NCBI GenBank assembly: GCA_039029935.1
Contig: JBCCFC010000012.1
Coordinates: forward strand, 1 to 26,182
Length of the DNA stretch: 26,182 nt
Origin: G039029935 sp039029935
GTDB taxonomy: Bacteria; Chloroflexota; Anaerolineae; Caldilineales; Caldilineaceae
Reading direction: 5' to 3'
The notes beneath the pieces were generated by a model. It made no database searches. It was not told the origin of the DNA and saw only the letters and a list, made by a program, of their open reading frames with translations. The translations under genes and the position numbers were made by a program. Shown here piece after piece: positions 7,576-14,960 of this stretch (position 1 is its first letter; each line of letters starts with the position of its first letter).

Positions 7576-9888
7576 TTATGTAGATGTATTACTCTCTGCA
7601 ATCACACGCCGATACACCTCTGCATATTTGCGCGCCATCTGAATGTGGGTAAAGTTGTCCAGCAAACGCTGGCGCCCAGCAAGCCCCATCTCATACAGCT
7701 TTTGGGGCGACTGCAACACGGTTATCATAGCCTCGGCCAAACTCTTGCTATCCTCTGGTTCTGCCAATAGCCCTGTCACACCGCTATCAATGACCTCTGG
7801 AATGCCACCAGCTCGACAACCAATCACTGGTTTTGCATAATTCATGGCCTCAACATAAATCAGCCCAAAGGATTCATAGAGCGAAGGGGCAACCAGCAGA
7901 TCACATGTTTGATAAAGTTCTTGGAGCTTTTCATCGCTGACTTGCCCCAAAAAGGTGACAGCCGCACTATATTTGTGATAGCGACGGGCAAAATAGTCAG
8001 CATAGGTCATGCCTGTGCGTGTGTAGAATCCATCCGATTGGCTATTATCCGCCCCAGCACAGACAAACTGCACATGGTCAACCTTGCGCATAACATGAGG
8101 GATCGCCTCAAAAAGTTGGAGGATGCCTTTGCGTTTTTCCATCCGCCCTATATATAGTACAGTCAACGTACTTGGTGGGGTTTCAAGGTTAAAGGGGCGA
8201 ACCGCCTCTCCAGCGACAGGGATAATGCCATGTGGGACAATGGTGGATCGATCCTGTATGTTTGTCACACCATAGACCTGTTCGGTGGCTTGGGCTGTTG
8301 CCAGTGAATTGGGTGTCACATGGGTGGCACTTTCAATCAGTGTGCGCTCCATTTCACCCACAAACCACGCATCAGGGTCACGCTCCTGTTGTAGCTCGGC
8401 GATTTGTCGTGTTGCTGTTTGTAGCCGTGCGCACACAGGCAAAATACCACTCTGGGCTGTAACCAACCCATCAACCTGCCAAATTGGTGAATCCACTACC
8501 TGAATCCCATCATTGAGGATCATGCGCTTGACCTTATCATGCACAGCATGGCTGTAGTTGAGCGTATGGTGCAGCCTTGGGTAGTGCTGATAGCGTTGAT
8601 AGCGTTGGGTATGATAGGGCAGTTGATGCACATATGCCCCATCATAAAAAGTCACAAGATCACGCGATGCACGTTCACTGCTTTGCCACTCGCTACGTGT
8701 GACCACATGCACCGTATGACCCAGCTCAAATAACCCTTGAGCCATGAGGTTGGCAAGACGACCCACGCCTTCAAAGTGATGCGGTGGATAGGTGCTGCTG
8801 AGAATACAAATCCGCAGTGGTTGTTCTGTCATAGAAATCGATGGCCTGCGTCCGCTGACTGGATCAACGGATGGATAAATGGTTTTGTTGTTTGGAAACG
8901 GCTGAAAAGAATGCGCTTGGTCGATGGCACGGGCAGACTCCACAGGATTGGTGGCAAGCGTTTTTCGCTGGATCGTGTATCCGCTCAAAGCACCTTGTGC
9001 GCCACTTTTAATTTCCTGATAGCGCATATGCCACATGTCTTTGGCTGTAATGTGTTTATACCGCCAAACCTCGCCTGTCCAGAGCCAACGCCCATGCACA
9101 AGATGCAGTGAACGTAGCCCAATATCGCGCCACGTATGTCCCATGTCGCGGCCATTTTTAAAGGAGAAATAGACCGCAGCTTTGGTGCCAATCCACCATC
9201 GCCCCGTGTATGTAAAGGCTTTACGGTTGCGGCTGGATGCGGGGATGTGGTAGACAGGCGCTTCTAGCACAGGGTGAATGACCTTGCCGGCATTAGCAAG
9301 CCGCAGTGCGACATCCGTATCATCATAGACCCACTGATAAAATTCATCAAACCCACCGATATCAAGCAATGCCTGACGCCGATAGGCCATGTTTGTGCCC
9401 ATCATGCGGGGAATCCATTGACGGCTGACATCCTCTGGTGAAAGCGGATCAAACCAAGAGTCACGCACATCGTGTTGTTCGGCAAGCGGGGATACTGTGC
9501 CGATGCGATGCTGGACGGCTGGCTGATTGGGGTGGACCAGATAGACAATGCCGCCCGTTGCATCTAGATTGGAAGCGTCAAAGAGTTTGGCAAGCTGTTG
9601 CAACCAATGATGGCAGGGGACAGCATCATCATCAATATAGGCCACAACATCACCGCGTGCGGCGGCAAGCCCAATGTTGCGTGATTGACTCAGATTGGCC
9701 TGCTCACAGGTAAAAATGCGGACACGCCCCTCATACTCTTGGAGCATTTCATGGGTATTGTCTTTGGTTGGGCCGACTACCACCACTACTTCAAAATGTG
9801 GGTAGGACTGATGCTCCAAGGCGCGCAACAATGTCCGCAGTGGAAGTTCTCGATCCGTCGTGTTTACAACAATAGAAAATGTAATCAT
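7576..9888 (-). CDS. Two-domain GT2-GT4 glycosyltransferase fusion
   Basis: One 770-aa frame encodes two complete glycosyltransferases. The N-terminal GT-A domain (about 1-290) has SIVVNTTDR (5-13), the metal-binding DXD in YIDDD (84-88) and the acceptor region GGFDEFYQWVYDDTDVALRL (178-197). A linker (about 300-355) leads to a GT-B GT4 domain starting LRICILSSTYPPHHFEGVGR (358-377). That domain carries VPHGI (551-555), YIGRMEKRKGILQL (579-592) and the EX7E-type donor site in PSLYESFGLIYVEAM (668-682). A product adding two sugars in succession is the simple reading. Met353, at the start of the second domain, could act as an internal start, but no good ribosome binding site precedes it. It is the first gene of a three-gene minus-strand operon. 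No strong ribosome binding site is seen before its ATG. Confidence 0.92.
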   Translation of the reverse strand: MITFSIVVNTTDRELPLRTLLRALEHQSYPHFEVVVVVGPTKDNTHEMLQEYEGRVRIFTCEQANLSQSRNIGLAAARGDVVAYIDDDAVPCHHWLQQLAKLFDASNLDATGGIVYLVHPNQPAVQHRIGTVSPLAEQHDVRDSWFDPLSPEDVSRQWIPRMMGTNMAYRRQALLDIGGFDEFYQWVYDDTDVALRLANAGKVIHPVLEAPVYHIPASSRNRKAFTYTGRWWIGTKAAVYFSFKNGRDMGHTWRDIGLRSLHLVHGRWLWTGEVWRYKHITAKDMWHMRYQEIKSGAQGALSGYTIQRKTLATNPVESARAIDQAHSFQPFPNNKTIYPSVDPVSGRRPSISMTEQPLRICILSSTYPPHHFEGVGRLANLMAQGLFELGHTVHVVTRSEWQSSERASRDLVTFYDGAYVHQLPYHTQRYQRYQHYPRLHHTLNYSHAVHDKVKRMILNDGIQVVDSPIWQVDGLVTAQSGILPVCARLQTATRQIAELQQERDPDAWFVGEMERTLIESATHVTPNSLATAQATEQVYGVTNIQDRSTIVPHGIIPVAGEAVRPFNLETPPSTLTVLYIGRMEKRKGILQLFEAIPHVMRKVDHVQFVCAGADNSQSDGFYTRTGMTYADYFARRYHKYSAAVTFLGQVSDEKLQELYQTCDLLVAPSLYESFGLIYVEAMNYAKPVIGCRAGGIPEVIDSGVTGLLAEPEDSKSLAEAMITVLQSPQKLYEMGLAGRQRLLDNFTHIQMARKYAEVYRRVIAESNTST

Positions 9889-9975
9889 CTGTTTTGAGTA
9901 TGGATGTTATGCAACATTGATAGTTGATTCATTGGCATTCAGTAAGTCGATAAATTGGCTATGGTGTCACTGGAT

Positions 9976-10023
9976 ACCGACCTACCGAACACCGACCTAC
10001 TGAACACCGCTCTACTGAACACC
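9976..10023. repeat. 15-bp tandem repeat x3 between minus-strand genes
   Basis: Three units, ACCGACCTACCGAAC, ACCGACCTACTGAAC and ACCGCTCTACTGAAC, run head to tail from 9976 to 10020, followed by ACC. They lie just 3' of the beta-helix gene stop and upstream of the GT2-GT4 start. They are not strongly palindromic, so not a terminator. Function unknown. Confidence 0.85.
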
Positions 10024-10026
10024 AAA

Positions 10027-11859
10027 TTATCGTGTGACAATTGGTAAATATAGAGAATGGTCTAAAAATATAGCTTCGTATGCGCCGATGTCGGCAACCC
10101 CATCCCGACCGCGGCCATCAATATCCTGTGGGGTTGTGCTGCCCGTTGCTTGGTCTATGGCTGCAGATGATGCTGATAGATGATAATCAAAGTTACTGGC
10201 ATTGACAAAGGCAGCATCCCCTGACAACATCGTATTCACACCACTGTATGTACCAGCCCCATCCATATTGCTGCTATTGTTGGACCAAAGCCCACGATTG
10301 AAGGTCAATTGGCTTGATGGCTGCACATGCACAGCCGCAATGGATGCGCTATGATTGGCAATAATGCTGTCCGAGACAGTGGCCGTTCCCCCTCGCGGAA
10401 AATCCATCACAATGAGTCCTGGTGCAAACATACCTGCGCCAACACGATTATCGGCAATGGTTACATGGGATAACTCAGCTTCCATTGCCTGAATCATCAC
10501 ACCACTGCCACCACCACCGATAGGGTTTGAGCCTTGCCCCATATCCGTAAAGTTGCCAGCAATAATTGCATTGGTCAATTGGAAGCGCACCCCCTCTCGG
10601 TGAGTCCATGTAACACTAAGCCCACCTGCATTCGCTGGCCCTCGATCCCCCGTTGACCCATCGCCCCCAATGGCTTGATTGTCTATAATTTTAGCATTGC
10701 TCATGGTTACGGTCGAATCAATAAATTCAGCCCCGCCACCACGGCTGACATAGCCATTGATGGCTGCCCCTCCTTTGGAGACATTGCGACGTAAATCCAC
10801 ATGCCTAAATTCCGCAATCGCTTTTTCAACAAAGAGACCCGCCCCAAATGCACCACCAGAGTTCGTAACGGCATTCCCACCCGTCGCTTGGTTATCATAC
10901 GAGGTCAAATATTGGACATTGATATCGGAGCCATCTTGAAAACTAGCCCCTGCGCCCAATGCATCGGCTCGTTGACCATCTGCCGTCGAACCAAGCCCTG
11001 TCGAGTTACCCGCCCGCGCAATATTATTGATAAACGTGAGACGGCTACCCGTCACCGTTGCAAATGCTGTATGGATACCACCGCCTGTGGCATAGCCACC
11101 TCGCTCCGCACCAGCACCACCCACTGCTTGGTTACTATCAAAGGTGACATTGGTTAAGGTCGTCGGCACCTGACGCAAGGCCAATCCACCGCCAGCCCCA
11201 GCACCACCAAAGGCGTTGTTGGTGTCTTCGCCAATCGAGCGATTGTTTTTGAATATAATGTTGTTTAGGGTGACACTCTGCGCACTATCCACAAACATCC
11301 CACCGCCAAACGAGGCGATATTGTCTGGGAATGGTCGCGCAGCAATACCTTGGGCCAGGCCATTCTGAATCGTGAAGCCATCCACCGTCACATTGGTGGT
11401 CGGTCCGGTACTGACAATCAACACCCCACGTTGGGTGTTTGTACCATCAATGATGGTCACGTTGGCGTTTAAATCTTGTGTCACCCAATCATTGGCTGTA
11501 TAGCCACCTCTGATATTTAGCTCTTTATTGACGACGCAGACAACGCCTGTTGTACCAAGATTTTGGTTACAGGCAATATCGTCGCCCGCATTATATCCAT
11601 AAACCCCACCCGCAACTAAAATCCAATCGCCGCTGTTGGCTTTATTAACCGCAAACTGAATGGTTTGGCATGGTGCTGTCTCCGAGCCGCAATCACCCGT
11701 ATTTGCGCCACTGTTGCTGACACGGATTGTTGTTGCCTGTTGAACATCAATCGGTGCAGCCTGTAGGGTGCTTTGTGCCATCTTGAAAAGCAATATCGTC
11801 ATGACTGTCAGGCTGATACCCATAAACAATGGATAGACATAGATGTTTTTCTTTTTCAT
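10027..11859 (-). CDS. Exported right-handed beta-helix protein, choice-of-anchor Q type
   Basis: Secreted surface protein of 610 aa from the preferred start. An N-terminal signal (MKKK, hydrophobic stretch about 8-27, cleavage near LQA-AP at 34-35) is followed by the opening typical of parallel beta-helix proteins, with the pair DCGSETAPCQTIQFAV. Long runs of short beta turns follow (VTVDGFTIQNG, VTLNNIIFKNNR, LSHVTIADNR). The end has the choice-of-anchor Q signature AAIDQATG ... QDIDGRGRDGVADIGAYE, then SLYLPIVTR at the very C-terminus. The giant protein in this window ends almost the same way. A GTG at 11898 opens the frame earlier, but ATG at 11859 has GGAG 9 bp upstream (11869-11872) and starts exactly at the signal peptide. 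No pectate-lyase catalytic residues are identified, so an adhesin or structural role is as likely as an enzyme. Confidence 0.88.
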   Translation of the reverse strand: MKKKNIYVYPLFMGISLTVMTILLFKMAQSTLQAAPIDVQQATTIRVSNSGANTGDCGSETAPCQTIQFAVNKANSGDWILVAGGVYGYNAGDDIACNQNLGTTGVVCVVNKELNIRGGYTANDWVTQDLNANVTIIDGTNTQRGVLIVSTGPTTNVTVDGFTIQNGLAQGIAARPFPDNIASFGGGMFVDSAQSVTLNNIIFKNNRSIGEDTNNAFGGAGAGGGLALRQVPTTLTNVTFDSNQAVGGAGAERGGYATGGGIHTAFATVTGSRLTFINNIARAGNSTGLGSTADGQRADALGAGASFQDGSDINVQYLTSYDNQATGGNAVTNSGGAFGAGLFVEKAIAEFRHVDLRRNVSKGGAAINGYVSRGGGAEFIDSTVTMSNAKIIDNQAIGGDGSTGDRGPANAGGLSVTWTHREGVRFQLTNAIIAGNFTDMGQGSNPIGGGGSGVMIQAMEAELSHVTIADNRVGAGMFAPGLIVMDFPRGGTATVSDSIIANHSASIAAVHVQPSSQLTFNRGLWSNNSSNMDGAGTYSGVNTMLSGDAAFVNASNFDYHLSASSAAIDQATGSTTPQDIDGRGRDGVADIGAYEAIFLDHSLYLPIVTR

Positions 11860-11948
11860 AAATTGGTTCTCCAGAACAATTCGCACTATATTTGTCACTC
11901 ATTTCGTTTGGCCTGAGCAAAAGCAAGAAGCCAACCGTAATCACCAGT

Positions 11949-11968
11949 ATACAACAGGCACATTGTAT
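11949..11968. promoter_or_regulatory. Possible operator: ATACAA-N8-TTGTAT
   Basis: A 6-bp perfect inverted repeat with an 8-bp spacer overlaps TATACT on the minus strand, about 90 bp upstream of the beta-helix start. It has the spacing of a dimeric repressor site. Chance occurrence in AT-rich DNA is quite possible. Confidence 0.25.
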
Positions 11969-12144
11969 CGGATTACGAGAAATCTAGGAAAATGGTCCGA
12001 AATTTCTAATGGCATCTTGATTGAAAATTCATTATTCATTGCGATATTGTTACAATCATAGACGAATCATAAAGCGGGTCCCATTGTACTGTATTTTGAT
12101 AACACCCGTCAATTTAACGTGAGGAACGTAACATCATACATTCA

Positions 12145-12174
12145 TTGCCCAATCGTACTCGATTATGTTACACT
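12145..12174 (+). promoter_or_regulatory. Weak candidate promoter, possibly leaderless
   Basis: TTGCCC (12145-12150) and TACACT (12169-12174), 18 bp apart, each match the sigma-70 consensus at 4 of 6 positions. Transcription from them would begin almost at the ATG at 12183. No ribosome binding site precedes that ATG, so a leaderless transcript would explain both observations. Confidence 0.25.
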
Positions 12175-12182
12175 GCAACGCT

Positions 12183-13505
12183 ATGAGAATTCTACACTTG
12201 ATCCCGCGCTACCATCCCGCCAAGGGTGGCGCAGAAAATCATATGGCCGAGATTTCCACGCGATTGGTCGCCAAGGGGCATGAGGTAACGGTTGTCACCA
12301 GTGATGCGTTGGATGTGGAGCTATTCTGGCAGGCAGGCTGGCGGCGTTCTGCTGAGACCGAGAGTGTGATTGAGGGTGTTCGTGTGCGACGATTCCCCAT
12401 CCACCATCTGCCCGCTGCGCGCTATAGTTATGCTGCCATTCGACGCCTGTTGTGGATTTTCGCCAAATTCTCCTTTGTGCCAACGCAACTGGCATGGCGA
12501 CTGGCGCGCTTCACGCCTTGGGTTCCTGAACTGTTGCCTTGGCTATATAAATCGCATGACTCATTTGATCTGGTGGCAGCTATGGGCATCGGTTATGAGC
12601 CTTGGTTTGAGGCAGGGTTGCTTTTTGCCCGTCGCCACAACATCCCCTTTGTCACCTATCCATTGACCCATTTGGGGGCAGGGAAACAACCTGGGACAGA
12701 TGAATTGGGGCGATTCTATACCATGCGTCATCAGAATGCCTTGGTGCTGCAAAGTGATGGCGTGATTGCGCAGACCGAAACCGAGAAGCAATTCTATGTC
12801 GAGCAAGGTGTTAAGCCCGACCAGATTTGGCCGATTGGTCCGGGTGTGAATCCGAGTGACTTTCTGGCTGGTGAGGGACGTCGAGGGGATCGGCTCAAGG
12901 GCGATGGGGCGGCCTTTCGGATGCGTCACCAAATTGATGCCGATAGCCCGTTGGTGATTTCTGTGTCGCAGATGTCCTATGATAAGGGGACCATACATAC
13001 GGTGGAGGCGGTGCGGCTACTCTGGGAGAATGGTTTTGATGTTGAATTGGCCTTGGCTGGGGCCGTCTTAGAGCCATTTTCACGCTATCTTGCACAATTA
13101 CCCGGTAAGGATCGCGCACGAATCCACCTGTTGGGGCTAATTTCAGACGATGAACGCAATGATATGCTGGCAGCGGCGGATATGCTGGTGATGCCGTCAC
13201 GAACCGATTCGTTTGGCATTGTCTATCTGGAAGCATGGGTGCATGGCAAGCCCGTCATCGGTGCAGATACGTGGGGTGTGAGTGATGTGATCACCAATGG
13301 CAAAGATGGCCTGCTTGTCCCCTTTGGTGATGTCATTGCGTTGGCAAATACGATTGGTGGGCTGGCGGATGAGTCTGCCTTGGCTAATGTGATGGGCAAA
13401 CTGGGGCGAGATAAAGTGTATGCACAGCATACATGGGAGCATAAAATTGATGCGATTGAAGAGATATACACAAAATTGGTAAAAGCGCATGCATCTTGTG
13501 ATTAA
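12183..13505 (+). CDS. GT4 family glycosyltransferase
   Basis: Retaining GT-B sugar transferase of 440 aa, probably adding a hexose from a nucleotide donor to the local glycan. It starts MRILHLIPRYHPAKGGAENH (1-20), the usual GT4 glycine-rich opening. The second half has PIGPGVN (217-223), VISVSQMSYDKGT (258-270) and the donor-site segment PSRTDSFGIVYLEAW (338-352). The first glutamate of the usual EX7E pair is replaced by Asp (D342). The ATG at 12165 would add six residues (MLHCNA), but ATG 12183 starts exactly at the family's N-terminus. The 3' end overlaps the next gene by 17 bp, so the two are co-translated. Residues 224-250, a Gly/Arg/Asp-rich loop (AGEGRRGDRLKGDG), look like an insertion in the interdomain region. 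Confidence 0.9.
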   Translation: MRILHLIPRYHPAKGGAENHMAEISTRLVAKGHEVTVVTSDALDVELFWQAGWRRSAETESVIEGVRVRRFPIHHLPAARYSYAAIRRLLWIFAKFSFVPTQLAWRLARFTPWVPELLPWLYKSHDSFDLVAAMGIGYEPWFEAGLLFARRHNIPFVTYPLTHLGAGKQPGTDELGRFYTMRHQNALVLQSDGVIAQTETEKQFYVEQGVKPDQIWPIGPGVNPSDFLAGEGRRGDRLKGDGAAFRMRHQIDADSPLVISVSQMSYDKGTIHTVEAVRLLWENGFDVELALAGAVLEPFSRYLAQLPGKDRARIHLLGLISDDERNDMLAAADMLVMPSRTDSFGIVYLEAWVHGKPVIGADTWGVSDVITNGKDGLLVPFGDVIALANTIGGLADESALANVMGKLGRDKVYAQHTWEHKIDAIEEIYTKLVKAHASCD

Positions 13506-14589
13506 TGCCTCGGAGATTGGTCGGCAACGCGGTGGCAACGAAACCTTTATTGCTGGTTTGACAGAAGGGCTGGCACAGGTCGAGAACGTCCCTGACGTTT
13601 CTCTGCTGACGTGTGAATGGTCGTCCAACGCTCGCTCATACCCATTTCCACAATATAACATCGGCAAATACAGCCAACTCCCTTTTTTTCTCTGGCAACA
13701 GAGCCTCGCCCTGCGAAAACTCAAAGCCGACTGGTATGTCTCGAACTTCTTTCTGCCACCGCTGTTGCCCAGTTCTCGCTGTAAGGGCGCAGTCATTGTC
13801 CACGACCTCTCATTCCGCGCCCATCCAGAGTACTTTCCACGTACAGTAGCATGGTATATGCGTTGGTTGACTGGATTAGCCATTCAGCAGGCCGATTTGG
13901 TCTGCACCGTTTCTGAATTTTCGCGCCAAGAACTATACCGTTTTTACCCCAGTTACAAGGGCGAAGTGCATGTTGTACCCAATGGGGTCTCGACACAATA
14001 TCAGCCTGGTACAACCCCCACCGACCCAATCACGCTAGCAAAATATACGATCAAACCACCTTACATCTTTGCCCTCGGTAACATCCATCCACGTAAAAAT
14101 TTGGCACGGCTATTAGACGCCTATTTACAGCTACAACAACATCGCACCGATCTCCCACCGATGGTTTGGAGCGGTCATCCTCGTTGGGAAAGCGATGACT
14201 TGTTGAATAAAGCACAGCAGGCTGGCGTTCAATTCACAGGCTTTATCGATCAAGCCGACCTCCCCGCCTTCTATCGCCAAGCCACCATGCTCGTCTATCC
14301 ATCGCTCTATGAAGGCTTTGGTCTACCGCCAGTCGAGGCGATGGCCTGTGGCACTCCGTCTGTCGTGAGTAACACAACAAGTCTGCCCGAGGTGGTCGGT
14401 GACGCGGCGTTGGCTGTTGATCCGATGGATGTATCAGCGATTGCCGATGCGATGGCACGTTTGCTAGACACACCTCACTTGCGAGATGTGCTGGTGGAAG
14501 CGGGGTTATCACACGTGAAATCGTATACATGGCCCAATACGGCAGAGTGTCTTCTGATGGGGATAAACCATACTAACACTAGGGGTTAG
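13489..14589 (+). CDS. GT4 family glycosyltransferase (mannosyltransferase-like)
   Basis: GT-B sugar transferase of 366 aa. The N-terminus HLVINASEIGRQRGGNETF (2-20) has the NETF-type acceptor loop seen in GT4 mannosyltransferase-like enzymes. VIVHDLSFRAHPEYFPR (102-118) and VSEFSR (141-146) are further landmarks. The donor half has VVPNGV (162-167), ALGNIHPRKNLARLL (195-209) and the complete EX7E site in PSLYEGFGLPPVEAMACGTP (271-290). It begins inside the previous gene (overlap 13489-13505), which points to translational coupling and a shared pathway step. It is the last gene before the convergent gap and has a strong terminator downstream. The actual sugar is not determinable from sequence. 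Confidence 0.92.
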   Translation: MHLVINASEIGRQRGGNETFIAGLTEGLAQVENVPDVSLLTCEWSSNARSYPFPQYNIGKYSQLPFFLWQQSLALRKLKADWYVSNFFLPPLLPSSRCKGAVIVHDLSFRAHPEYFPRTVAWYMRWLTGLAIQQADLVCTVSEFSRQELYRFYPSYKGEVHVVPNGVSTQYQPGTTPTDPITLAKYTIKPPYIFALGNIHPRKNLARLLDAYLQLQQHRTDLPPMVWSGHPRWESDDLLNKAQQAGVQFTGFIDQADLPAFYRQATMLVYPSLYEGFGLPPVEAMACGTPSVVSNTTSLPEVVGDAALAVDPMDVSAIADAMARLLDTPHLRDVLVEAGLSHVKSYTWPNTAECLLMGINHTNTRG

Positions 14590-14609
14590 TTCATTTATTT
14601 ACCCTAGAT

Positions 14610-14657
14610 ATAGGATAACTCCCAAGTTATCCGCAGACTTATCCCCACTTATCCACA
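14610..14657. promoter_or_regulatory. Cluster of DnaA-box-like nonamers
   Basis: TTATCCACA, the exact DnaA-box consensus, is at 14649-14657. TTATCCCCA (14639-14647) and TTATCCGCA (14627-14635) each differ by one base and lie in the same orientation at 10-12 bp spacing. A fourth TTATCC core is inverted (14613-14618) and forms the perfect palindrome GGATAACT-CCCA-AGTTATCC (14613-14632). The arrangement resembles an origin or DnaA-titration cluster. Against an active origin: the genes around it converge, dnaA and dnaN are absent, and no obvious strongly AT-rich unwinding element was seen. Confidence 0.5.
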
Positions 14658-14739
14658 GCTTTGCCCCATAAGTTGTTGAATGTAGTGATGGAAATCACAA
14701 ACTGATGCTTTCGACCTATCGATGACGATTTGACGATGA

Positions 14740-14753
14740 TTTGATATATCAAA
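14740..14753. repeat. TTTGATATATCAAA palindrome
   Basis: A 14-bp perfect palindrome whose 12-bp core is identical to the one at 5889-5900. Both lie in gaps between convergent genes. Confidence 0.55.
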
Positions 14754-14766
14754 TTCATTCCAAACG

Positions 14767-14816
14767 AAAAAAGTCGAGGTGTAGAATATGATAAGATTCT
14801 ACACCTCGACTTTTTT
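14767..14816. terminator. Bidirectional Rho-independent terminator
   Basis: A perfect 21-bp stem: six A, then GTCGAGGTGTAGAAT (14773-14787), an 8-nt loop (14788-14795), ATTCTACACCTCGAC (14796-14810), then six T. Read from either strand, a GC-containing stem is followed by a U tract, so it can stop both the GT4 pair (plus) and the giant gene (minus). For the giant gene it lies about 145 bp past the stop codon. Confidence 0.93.
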
Positions 14817-14831
14817 CATTTAGGAGTAAAT

Positions 14832-14893
14832 GTGAAGGATGAAGGATGAAGGGTGAAGGGTAAAGGGTGAAGGGTGAAGGGTGAAGGGTGAAG
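14832..14893. repeat. Heptamer tandem repeat (GTGAAGG)n, about 9 units
   Basis: Nine 7-bp units of GTGAAGG, with ATGAAGG and GTAAAGG variants, form an almost pure purine strand. Seven-base tandem repeats of this style resemble the STRR elements known from cyanobacteria and some other bacteria. It lies in the 3' untranslated region of the giant gene. Confidence 0.9.
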
Positions 14894-14906
14894 TTTAAAA
14901 CTTCCC

Positions 14907-14960
14907 CTTCTACCTTCCTCCTTCTACCTTCCTCCTTCTACCTTCCTCCTTCTACCTTCA
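14907..14960. repeat. 14-bp pyrimidine tandem repeat x3.9
   Basis: Units CTTCTACCTTCCTC start at 14907, 14921, 14935 and 14949 (the last incomplete). The array ends exactly at the stop codon of the giant gene. Its CCTTC core is complementary to the GAAGG core of the adjacent heptamer array, so the transcript could fold the two arrays against each other imperfectly. Confidence 0.9.

Larger units (their letters stand above)
11860..12182. other. Divergent intergenic region, AT-rich
   Basis: Divergent promoter region between the beta-helix gene (minus) and the GT4 pair (plus). It is AT-rich and contains ATACAA/TTGTAT separated by 8 bp (11949-11968), overlapping a minus-strand TATACT that could be a -10 element. 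It also has ATTGT-T-ACAAT near 12045-12057. A plus-strand TTGAAA, 18-bp spacer, TATTGT arrangement is present just upstream of the latter. None of these is strong. No gene is supported here. Confidence 0.4.
14590..14960. other. 371-bp convergent gap, no gene, densely structured
   Basis: Between the end of the GT4 pair and the end of the giant gene there is no credible ORF. In order it holds a cluster of TTATCC nonamers (14610-14657), an AT palindrome (14740-14753), a bidirectional terminator (14767-14816), a GTGAAGG heptamer array (14832-14893) and a 14-bp pyrimidine array (14907-14960). Each is listed separately. Confidence 0.9.

Noticed and set aside
11860..11898. GTG start of the beta-helix gene at 11898
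   Set aside because: The later ATG at 11859 has GGAG at the right distance and begins a normal MKKK signal peptide. The extension would put 13 extra residues before it.
11843..12061. Plus-strand 72-codon frame in the divergent gap
   Set aside because: It starts inside the beta-helix coding region on the opposite strand, has no ribosome binding site, and matches no known family.
14590..14760. Functional chromosomal origin at the DnaA-box cluster
   Set aside because: The flanking genes converge, no dnaA, dnaN or rep gene is present, and no strong unwinding element is seen. It is kept only as a DnaA-box-like cluster.
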